Positions 1 through 5,783 of a stretch of 6,746 nucleotides of DNA are shown in pieces (position 1 is the stretch's first letter; the number at the start of each line of letters is the position of its first letter). The position numbers were made by a program, and so were the translations under genes. Location: contig JAQUKF010000065.1 of assembly GCA_028719265.1 (NCBI GenBank), positions 1-6,746 on the forward strand, in the 5' to 3' direction. The stretch comes from Candidatus Omnitrophota bacterium. GTDB taxonomy: Bacteria > Omnitrophota > Gorgyraeia > Gygaellales > Profunditerraquicolaceae. Under the pieces are notes generated by a model. The model was not told the origin of the DNA. It searched no databases and worked only from the letters and a program-made list of their open reading frames with translations.

Positions 1-388
1 GCTTCCTGCCCACTTCATCATATATCACGAAAATCGTGGCTGGGAACCCCATCTTTTTCAACACCGGATAAGCATAGGTATAATTATCCTCATATCCGTC
101 GTCAAATGTTATGGCTACTGTTTTAAAGGGCACCTTCTTGTTTTCCACGAGCAGCCGGCCGATGGTTTCCAAAGGCACTACGTTATAATTGTGCCTCTTC
201 AGGAATTCCATCTGTTTGGCGAATGCTTCAGGAGTAACTATCAGCCTGTAGAGAACCGGATCGCTTTTCGGGTTTACCGAATGATACATCAGTACCGGCG
301 GCTGGTAAATACTTGCCAGACATGCCAACGAGGCAGCGATAAATAAAAAAACGGCAAGTAAAATAAAGACTATTCTTTTCTTAAACAT
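1..388 (-). CDS. Membrane-anchored polysaccharide deacetylase, C-terminus cut by window edge
   Basis: This is a partial gene; the first 129 residues were translated from the reverse strand, and the rest lies beyond the left edge. Residues 3-5 are basic (KKR), and about 6-27 form one hydrophobic segment, which fits a signal anchor or signal peptide placing the enzyme at the membrane or in the periplasm. The catalytic region then begins. VLMYHSV at 32-38 is typical of the N-terminal edge of PgaB/IcaB-like deacetylases. TFDDGY at 94-99 is NodB-homology motif 1, in which the first Asp (D96) is the usual general base and D97 a metal ligand. GFPATIFV follows at 114-121. The metal-binding His-x3-His motif should come next but is outside the window. 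Such enzymes remove acetyl groups from N-acetyl sugars of surface glycans. The ATG start is preceded by AAGGGG (398-403) nine bases upstream, and the gene overlaps the GT4 stop by 19 bases, so the two are probably translationally coupled. The family is clear; the substrate is unknown. Confidence 0.88.
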   Translation of the reverse strand, partial: MFKKRIVFILLAVFLFIAASLACLASIYQPPVLMYHSVNPKSDPVLYRLIVTPEAFAKQMEFLKRHNYNVVPLETIGRLLVENKKVPFKTVAITFDDGYEDNYTYAYPVLKKMGFPATIFVIYDEVGRK

Positions 389-1464
389 TCCTCGTATCCC
401 CTTTCGGTAGCAGCAACCATTTTCTCTTTTGAAAAATCATCCATGATGAACTTGCGGGCGGCAATACCCATATTCTGGCGTATATTCCCGTCCCTAAGCA
501 GGCCTGCGATCGCCTTTGCCAAACCCCGATGGTCCGCCGGTTCAACCAGCAGGCCGTTAATGCCGTCCTTTATCAGGGTTTTTATTCCGCCTACCGCCGA
601 ACCCACCACAGCCAATCCCTGCGCCATCGCCTCCATCAGGGCCAGCCCCAGGCCCTCCTGCAGAGACGGCATGACGAAAACATCCATTGCCGAAAGCAGC
701 TCCCGGCTGTTTTCAGCCTTTGGCAGAAAAATCACGTTTCCCTCAATACCCAACCGGGAAACCTCTCCGGCCAAAATATCTTTCATCCTGCCCTCTCCGG
801 CAATGAGAAGTTTTGCCGAAGGGTAATCCTTCGTTATGTCCCACATGGCCCTGATAAGATAAATATGTCCCTTGACGTCGGATAAACGGGCAATGATCCC
901 GATCAGGAAACCATCCCTTACGCCCAGCCTCTCACGTGTTTTCTCTCTCGTTGAGAAATCCCCGAAATCCCGCAGGTCTATGCCGTTATTGATCACGGTT
1001 ATCTTCCGGGCATCCAGGCCGAGGTCGCAGACCAGGTGCTGTTTAACCTCCTGGCTTATGGCTATCACGCAATCCCCCCAACAAGGAAAAAGCCTGCGGG
1101 AGAGCTTAGGTTTAAAGAACCCGTGGCAGGTAAAAACATGGGTCTTGCGCAGGTAACGGCCCAATAAATCCCCGAGGACCTGGGTAGTACGGCTGTTTGA
1201 ATGCACCAAGTCTATATTATACCTCTTTATTTCTTCCCTGAGCCTGAAAAAACTAAGCAATATCTTAGGGTTCAATTCCTGCTTGGTATTCATGGGGACG
1301 GTTATGTGTCTTATATCCGATTTGAGAAAACGTCCGGCCAGCTCCCCGCCGCTGGAAGCGACATAAACATTATGACCCCTCTCCTTCAAACCTGACCCCA
1401 GGGTAAAAATATAGCTTGAGATCCCGCCTATATTGACATGATTGGATAGGAATAAGATATTCAT
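370..1464 (-). CDS. Glycosyltransferase family 4 (GT-B fold), stand-alone
   Basis: This complete 364-residue protein has the usual GT4 length. The N-terminal Rossmann half starts MNILFLSNHVNIGGIS, with the Gly-Gly loop at 13-14, and contains LVHSNSR at 86-92 and TCHG at 112-115. The C-terminal nucleotide-sugar domain has IARLSDVKG at 191-199, whose R193 and K198 match the Arg/Lys pair that binds the donor phosphates. The E-x7-E motif is E270 and E278 in QEGLGLALMEAM, followed by VGGI and NGLLVEP. This class makes retaining transfers from nucleotide sugars on the cytoplasmic face of the membrane. It is a relative of the GT4 half of the gene just upstream, sharing the start MNIL, the GG loop and the NGLLV segment, so duplication is likely. 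An AAGAAGG ribosome site lies six bases before the ATG and sits inside the last element of the hairpin array. A role in LPS or surface glycan synthesis is inferred from context; donor and acceptor are unknown. Confidence 0.92.
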   Translation of the reverse strand: MNILFLSNHVNIGGISSYIFTLGSGLKERGHNVYVASSGGELAGRFLKSDIRHITVPMNTKQELNPKILLSFFRLREEIKRYNIDLVHSNSRTTQVLGDLLGRYLRKTHVFTCHGFFKPKLSRRLFPCWGDCVIAISQEVKQHLVCDLGLDARKITVINNGIDLRDFGDFSTREKTRERLGVRDGFLIGIIARLSDVKGHIYLIRAMWDITKDYPSAKLLIAGEGRMKDILAGEVSRLGIEGNVIFLPKAENSRELLSAMDVFVMPSLQEGLGLALMEAMAQGLAVVGSAVGGIKTLIKDGINGLLVEPADHRGLAKAIAGLLRDGNIRQNMGIAARKFIMDDFSKEKMVAATERGYEECLRKE

Positions 1465-1477
1465 CCCGCACCTTCTT
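1462..1477 (-). promoter_or_regulatory. Ribosome binding site and start codon of the GT4 gene, embedded in a half-hairpin
   Basis: On the minus strand the sequence reads AAGAAGGTGCGGGATG, giving a good Shine-Dalgarno (AAGAAGG, 1471-1477) six bases from the ATG. Positions 1463-1476 are also an exact copy of the 5' arm type found in the upstream hairpins, but coding sequence follows in place of a 3' arm. The same 14 bases are perfectly complementary to 1515-1528. Pairing would hide both the Shine-Dalgarno and the first two bases of the start codon. The complementarity is seen directly; its use in control is inferred. Confidence 0.6.
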
Positions 1478-1514
1478 GTTATTCAATTAATTAATTTCAA
1501 ACCTTGGATCTATT

Positions 1515-1543
1515 AGAAGGTGCGGGATAACCCAGCACCTTCT
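1515..1543 (-). other. Hairpin 1, next to the GT4 start
   Basis: Minus-strand RNA AGAAGGUGC (1543-1535) pairs with GCACCUUCU (1523-1515) in nine unbroken base pairs. A single bulged U (1534) follows, then three G-C pairs and a UUAU loop. There is no U tract after it (AAUAGAUCC follows), so it is not a standard intrinsic terminator. Its 3' arm can alternatively pair with the ribosome binding site at 1463-1476. Confidence 0.7.
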
Positions 1544-1582
1544 TATTGTTCAATTAGTTGATTTTCAAACTTTGGATCTATT

Positions 1583-1611
1583 AGAAAGTGCGGGATGACC
1601 CAGCACCCTCT
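1583..1611 (-). other. Hairpin 2, same fold as hairpin 1
   Basis: Minus-strand RNA AGAGGGUGC (1611-1603) pairs with GCACUUUCU (1591-1583), with the same bulged U, three G-C pairs and a UCAU loop. Relative to hairpin 1, two pairs have become G-U wobbles. These remain paired in minus-strand RNA but would be A-C mismatches in plus-strand RNA, which favours a structure acting in the operon transcript. Confidence 0.6.
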
Positions 1612-1643
1612 TGTTATTCAATCAGCTGAAACTTTAAATCCTT

Positions 1644-1683
1644 GGTACCGGGTTAACAAAAAAACAAATATCTATCCGGCGCC
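1644..1683 (-). other. Hairpin 3, degenerate
   Basis: Minus-strand GGCGCCGG (1683-1676) can pair with CCGGUACC (1651-1644), with one mismatch and one G-U pair, around a 24-base U-rich loop. It occupies the hairpin position of its unit but has lost the compact bulge-and-tetraloop form. The call rests mainly on its place in the array. Confidence 0.4.
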
Positions 1684-1723
1684 CTCTTTTTATTCAATAA
1701 TTTAAACCTTGGGATCTCTTGGT

Positions 1724-1749
1724 CCCCGGATCTACAAAAAGGCCCGGGG
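1724..1749 (-). other. Hairpin 4, directly after the GT4-GT9 stop codon
   Basis: Minus-strand CCCCGG (1749-1744) and CCGGGG (1729-1724) form a six-pair G-C stem with a 14-base loop that contains UUUUU. It begins immediately after the TGA stop of the upstream gene. The U run is in the loop and the 3' side continues ACCAAGAG, so it does not look like an intrinsic terminator. It may protect the 3' end of the upstream message or simply be the most diverged repeat unit. Confidence 0.4.
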
Positions 1750-3843
1750 TCATTTCAATAATTTATCTATTGCCGCCAGTACTTCCTCGGGAGTGATCTG
1801 GGTCATACAGCGCCTGCTGCGGCATTTAGTTTTGTAACAGGGGCTGCATTCCAGCCTCTTGTCGATCAAGATGCAATTCTTTGACGGAGGCAGGTGCCTT
1901 CGCGCGTCAGTCGGGCCAAAAAGCGCGATAAAAGGCGTGCCCATGGCGGAAGCAATGTGCAAAGGCGAAGAGTCGGCCGAAATGAACACGCTGCATTTCT
2001 TGATCAGGGCCGCCAGCTCATTTACGCTGGTCTTGCCGCAGGCATTAATGATCTTGGCGCCCTTAAGCGAATTAACGAGCATCTCGGCATAAGGCAAATC
2101 CTGGGCAGTCCCGGTAATTACCACGCGCATATCACGCAAGCCCAATTCTTCGCAAAGCCGCGCCAGGTGCCTCTGCGGCCAAAGTTTCGTTCCCCATCTT
2201 CTGGAAGCGCTTATATTCACTCCTACGATTCTCTGTGTTTCACTCAGCCACTGGGAATTCAATAGCTCATCCACGCGTCTCCTGTCTTCGGCAGAAGGCC
2301 ACAGCTCAAGGGAATTATTTAAAAGGTCGATCCCGAACATCTTCAATATCCTGAACTGATGCGTAACGGGGTCAATCGGAGGTTTCTCGTCTTTAATGCT
2401 TCGCTGGAGCAAAAAGGAAAATTTCTTGTTGTCGTAACCATAGCAGTTAACGCATCCGCTCAGATAAGAAAGCATGTGGCTCACTCGGCTGTTCTGCAGG
2501 TCTATGACGATATCAAAATTCTTTTTCCTTAAAGTCCTGCCGATCCCCCACAGACCCCTTAACCCCTTATCGCCGTTCTTCGGGTCGCACACCAAAAGCT
2601 CGTCGATGTAGGGGCTCCTTAACAAAACATCCTTCGATTCCTCGCCGGTCAAAAAGCTTATCTTGTAACTGGACCTATCGAATTTCTCCCGGATGGCCCT
2701 CAATGCCGCCGTAGAAAGGATGATATCCCCCAAGGAGCTGAGTTTGATTATCAGTATCTTGAAGTTGCTCATCGCCTCGCGGTAAACATCCAAAGTATTC
2801 TTCACCATCAAATCTACGGTGTATTTTTCCTTTATCTTGGCGTAGGCGTTTTCCGCCAGGCTCTGGGCCAGCTGAGTATCCTCGTAAATACGCAATATCG
2901 CCTCCGCCATGCCTTTATGGTCTGCCGCGGGCACCAAGAGTCCGTTCTTGCCGTCTTCGATTATATCAATCACCCCGCCTACCTTGGTAGCTACTACCGG
3001 CACGCCTGAAGCCTGGGCCTCAACTACCACCCTGCCGAACGCTTCATGGGTAGTCGTAGCCAGGACCACCAGGTCCAGATGCGCCAGTATCCCGGGTATA
3101 TCCCGCTGAGTTCCCAGGAACTCCGTGCAATGCCAGAGGCCGAGCCTGCGCACCAGGACCTGGACCTCTTCCTTGTAGGCCTCTTTTGATGCCGGCGCGT
3201 CGCCGACTATCCATATTTTCAGGCGGGGCACAACCCGGGAAACACGCGCCATAGCTTTGATAAAATGCAAATGCCCCTTCAAGGGTGTAATCCTGCCGAT
3301 GATCCCGACGTTAAACTCCCCCTTCCTCTTCGGTTTGGAATCTGCGTATTTGAACCTTTCCAGGTCAACACTGCGCGGCACCAGTTTTATCCTATCATGG
3401 GGGACACCGAAATCATCGATCATGTGCCTGGCGATCACGTTGCTTAAGACGACCACTCTCTTGCCCCAACCCATCACCATGCTGAACAAATGCCTGCTGT
3501 AATAACCGTGGCAGGTAGTTATAAAAACCGCTTTTGTCCTGCGGCAGGCAAAATAGGCGATCCAGGCCGGCACGCGCGAACGCGCATGCACGATATCTAT
3601 CTCCTCCTGCCTGATTATGCCGGCCAAAACAGGTACCAGCTTATACATCGAAAGGAATGATTTCTTATGCACCGGAAGCGTGTAATGTTTCGCGCCGCAG
3701 GCCTCAAGCTCCTTCACCAGCGCGCCTCCGGCAGAAACCACCACCACCTTATGCCCCAGGCGCACCAGGTATTTGGAAAGGTCCAACGTTCCTGTCTCCA
3801 CCCCTCCTACGTTAAGCTCAGGCAATATTTGTAATATATTCAT
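1750..3843 (-). CDS. Two-domain glycosyltransferase: GT4 fused to GT9 (heptosyltransferase-like)
   Basis: This 697-residue protein joins two complete enzymes. Residues 1-357 are a GT4: GG loop at 13-14, TCHG-like TTCHGYY at 109-115, GRITPLKG at 183-190 (R184, K189 for donor phosphates) and an E-x7-E at E267/E275. Residues 358-697 are a GT9 like the ADP-heptose:LPS heptosyltransferases WaaC/WaaF. It opens FKILIIKLSSLGDIIL, where D373 matches the family's catalytic Asp, then has NISASRRWGTKLWP and the donor-site run SADSSPLHIASAMGTPF (D624, H629). It ends in a Cys cluster (C666, C669, C674, C679) often seen in GT9 proteins. The domains meet with no real linker: M358-SN-FKILIIK looks like the start of a free GT9. 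A strong GGAGAGGG precedes the ATG, which overlaps the previous stop as ATGA. The protein probably adds two successive inner-core sugars in the cytoplasm. Heptose as the GT9 donor is a family-based guess. Confidence 0.92.
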   Translation of the reverse strand: MNILQILPELNVGGVETGTLDLSKYLVRLGHKVVVVSAGGALVKELEACGAKHYTLPVHKKSFLSMYKLVPVLAGIIRQEEIDIVHARSRVPAWIAYFACRRTKAVFITTCHGYYSRHLFSMVMGWGKRVVVLSNVIARHMIDDFGVPHDRIKLVPRSVDLERFKYADSKPKRKGEFNVGIIGRITPLKGHLHFIKAMARVSRVVPRLKIWIVGDAPASKEAYKEEVQVLVRRLGLWHCTEFLGTQRDIPGILAHLDLVVLATTTHEAFGRVVVEAQASGVPVVATKVGGVIDIIEDGKNGLLVPAADHKGMAEAILRIYEDTQLAQSLAENAYAKIKEKYTVDLMVKNTLDVYREAMSNFKILIIKLSSLGDIILSTAALRAIREKFDRSSYKISFLTGEESKDVLLRSPYIDELLVCDPKNGDKGLRGLWGIGRTLRKKNFDIVIDLQNSRVSHMLSYLSGCVNCYGYDNKKFSFLLQRSIKDEKPPIDPVTHQFRILKMFGIDLLNNSLELWPSAEDRRRVDELLNSQWLSETQRIVGVNISASRRWGTKLWPQRHLARLCEELGLRDMRVVITGTAQDLPYAEMLVNSLKGAKIINACGKTSVNELAALIKKCSVFISADSSPLHIASAMGTPFIALFGPTDARRHLPPSKNCILIDKRLECSPCYKTKCRSRRCMTQITPEEVLAAIDKLLK

Positions 3844-3855
3844 AATACCCTCTCC
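3840..3855 (-). promoter_or_regulatory. ATGA stop/start junction with Shine-Dalgarno for the GT4-GT9 gene
   Basis: The start ATG (3843-3841) and the upstream TGA (3842-3840) share bases as ATGA. GGAGAGGG at 3855-3848 lies inside the last codons of the upstream gene, four bases before the ATG, with its GGAG core eight bases away. This is a classic arrangement for translational coupling and fixes the start chosen for the downstream gene. Confidence 0.75.
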
Positions 3856-5783
3856 AGGGCAGCCGCCACTTTTAAGTTGTCTTCCGGGAAATTCACCCTG
3901 GGACGACGGTCCAATATCTCTTTTGCGAAACCAGAAAGCTCTCTTATTTCTTTGATATAGATATAACCCTTATCCCGGAAGTTATTAAGGAAGCGCCCGT
4001 GCTTGGCGCTTAATCCTCCGGATTTGAATACCGCAACATACCGGCGCGACATAACCGCTTCCGAAATCATGGATATGCTCTCCGGAGAGCTGATAATCAG
4101 GCTGCTTAATCCCAATATTCCTCCTACGGCATCCGGATGGTTTTTTCGGTTGGCAATAACCAGGAGTTTACAACGAGGGTAATCCCCGAATTCCTTTATC
4201 AGGGCCTCCTCCGCTTCAACAGGAGTACGCCGGGAGGTAGTGATAAGGATATCTGCCTGGAGGCTTTCTGCCGCCTTCTTGAGCTGCGCAGCCAATTCTT
4301 TTATCGTCCCGGCGCCGATAAAAAACTTCCTGCTGCTGCCTCCGATCAATACGCCTATGCAGGCCTTTGACAGTTCGCCTTTTAAAAATCCCGACTGCCG
4401 CAGGCGCTGCGAACTATCCTTAAGGAAATCCTCATCAATTAAGTTAAGCGCTCCCTCGGTTATTACAATATTTCCGCCCTCCCTTACCCGGTCATGCCGG
4501 GGGATGACCGCCAGGTCAGGCTTCTTAAAGGCCAGCGGGCCCGGACGCATAATGATAACCGACCTGGCCTGGTTAGCCTTTGCCAGGACATAATTTAATT
4601 CTTTTAGCCTGCTGCCGGCGGAAATAATAATATCGGGTTTAATGCCGGATAAACCCTGCAGGCTGCCTGCGGTCAGGGCGCAGCGCAGGTAACGCAGGCA
4701 ATGCCGGAAACCCGGGCACAAAGCGAACATCCATTTGAACATAAGCATGCGCGGGCGGCTGCGGAACTTTATTTCGCAAACAGACAAGGAATAATTCAAG
4801 CCCTTGGCCGATAGCTGCCGGCATGCCAGCCTGGCCAGGCTTTCCGCCTGATGCAGGTGACCCGCCTTCCCGTCAGACAAAAGCAATACGTCCCTTCTGT
4901 TCCCGTACTTCCATATCTTGTAGGTCCAAAGGTACTCATGGGGATACTGCCTGATATATTTCTCGTAAACCAAAGTCAGCCTCTGGAGATTGTCGCGCAG
5001 GTCATCCTGGGGCTTACCGCTCCTGGTTACCGTATAAACACTATCAAGTATGACCGTGGTATGCGGACCGTCCGTGCGCGTGTAAAAAACAGGAATTATG
5101 GAACAATCGTATTTTAAGGCCAGCTTTACCGCCCCTGTGGACATGGAAGCGGGTTTGCCGAAGAATTGCACAAGCAGGCCGTTCTTGCCCCCCTGGTCAA
5201 CGGTCATCCCGATAGCCTGGTTATCTTTCAAGACATCGATCAGGTCCCTTAACCCTCCGCGCTTATGGATAATCCTGGCCCCCTGTTTAAGCCGGTAGGA
5301 ATTCAGGAGATTATTCAGGCGAGGCATACCCTGGTCTCTCACGAAGAGGGTAAAAGGAAAACCAAGGTTGGCGCAGATAATATTGGAAAGCTCCCAATTG
5401 CCTTCATGGGCGGCAAGAAAGATCACGCCTTTACCCCTCTTAAAAGCCTCATCGATAAAATGCCTGTTTTCGATGTGGATATAATTATCCATGTATTTCT
5501 TGTTTATGCGCGGGATAAAAGAGATCTCTATAAGGTTCTGGCCGAACGCCTGGTAGGCGCGCCGGGTTATCCGCGCGCTCCGGAGGAAACCGCCATCCGG
5601 ATGAATCGCCTTATTTATATTGGCGCAGGCAACGGCACGGTGCCGGGCGTCAAAAAGATAGATAAGGTCTCCCAGCCTCCTGCCTAAAAAAAGGCTTATC
5701 CTTAAAGGCAGCAACCGCGTAATTATGCCGGCGGCCCTAAAGAGGATACAACTCAAATAATCGGCGATCGAATTCTGCTTCAT
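3840..5783 (-). CDS. LpxL/HtrB-like lipid A acyltransferase fused to an ELM1-like domain
   Basis: This 647-residue protein has two domains. Residues 1-295 are a lysophospholipid/lipid A acyltransferase with a hydrophobic N-terminal stretch (about 11-44). The H-x4-E motif is H126/E131 in AAHEGNWE, DQGG at 196-199 precedes FFGKPASMSTGAVKLA, and YPHEYLWTYKIWK at 280-292 matches the family's closing motif. Such enzymes move acyl chains from acyl-ACP to lipid A precursors at the inner membrane. Residues 297-647 begin RDVLLLSDGKAGHLHQAESLA, the hallmark opening of the ELM1 family (Pfam Mito_fiss_Elm1, COG3660), then GVLIGGSSRKF at 477-487, TTSRRTP at 515-521 and SSPESISMISEA at 565-576. These resemble the donor half of GT-B glycosyltransferases, though function is poorly known. 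The domains are normally separate. The ATG lies 47 bases inside lpxK with no clear Shine-Dalgarno, suggesting coupled translation. A TTG at codon 24 is a less likely start. Domain calls are firm; ELM1 chemistry is uncertain. Confidence 0.9.
   Translation of the reverse strand: MKQNSIADYLSCILFRAAGIITRLLPLRISLFLGRRLGDLIYLFDARHRAVACANINKAIHPDGGFLRSARITRRAYQAFGQNLIEISFIPRINKKYMDNYIHIENRHFIDEAFKRGKGVIFLAAHEGNWELSNIICANLGFPFTLFVRDQGMPRLNNLLNSYRLKQGARIIHKRGGLRDLIDVLKDNQAIGMTVDQGGKNGLLVQFFGKPASMSTGAVKLALKYDCSIIPVFYTRTDGPHTTVILDSVYTVTRSGKPQDDLRDNLQRLTLVYEKYIRQYPHEYLWTYKIWKYGNRRDVLLLSDGKAGHLHQAESLARLACRQLSAKGLNYSLSVCEIKFRSRPRMLMFKWMFALCPGFRHCLRYLRCALTAGSLQGLSGIKPDIIISAGSRLKELNYVLAKANQARSVIIMRPGPLAFKKPDLAVIPRHDRVREGGNIVITEGALNLIDEDFLKDSSQRLRQSGFLKGELSKACIGVLIGGSSRKFFIGAGTIKELAAQLKKAAESLQADILITTSRRTPVEAEEALIKEFGDYPRCKLLVIANRKNHPDAVGGILGLSSLIISSPESISMISEAVMSRRYVAVFKSGGLSAKHGRFLNNFRDKGYIYIKEIRELSGFAKEILDRRPRVNFPEDNLKVAAALERVL

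Larger units (their letters stand above)
1463..1749 (-). repeat. Array of four degenerate hairpin-plus-linker repeats ending in a half unit
   Basis: The whole gap between the two glycosyltransferase genes is one repeat array. On the plus strand, successive units begin near 1465, 1531, 1599 and 1676, so the period drifts from 66 to 77 bases. Read on the transcribed minus strand, each unit is a hairpin followed by a linker that keeps two blocks: a form of AGATCCAAGGTTT, then ATTGAATAA. The two units nearest the GT4 gene are closest to each other; the two nearest the upstream gene have diverged and lost the ATAA-type loop. No open reading frame of note and no convincing promoter was seen inside. 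The array may be a structured leader or intergenic RNA, or a local expansion of a REP-like palindromic element. Confidence 0.8.

Noticed and set aside
131..142. CACCTTCTTGTT, identical to 12 bases of the array at 1469-1480, inside the deacetylase gene
   Set aside because: It encodes ordinary residues (N-K-K-V) in the reading frame and no neighbouring repeat sequence accompanies it, so chance is the simplest explanation.
310..325. Lipoprotein signal (lipobox) in the deacetylase around C23 (SLAC)
   Set aside because: The -3 position is Ser rather than Leu/Val/Ile, so the match is weak; a plain signal anchor is a better description.
1463..1749. CRISPR array
   Set aside because: The units are degenerate over their whole length with a drifting 66-77 base period. 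There are no identical short repeats separated by unique spacers, and no cas genes.
1724..1749. Intrinsic terminator after the GT4-GT9 gene
   Set aside because: The G-C stem is real, but the U run is in the loop, not after the stem, so it does not fit a standard terminator in either direction.
1465..1749. Sigma-70-type promoter for the GT4 gene within the gap
   Set aside because: A/T-rich stretches such as TTGAAA occur on the minus strand, but none has a TATAAT-like box at 16-18 base spacing.
4639..4824. Minus-strand 61-codon open frame
   Set aside because: It lies inside the ELM1-like domain in another frame, is low in complexity (repeated ALPALPAL) and has no independent support.
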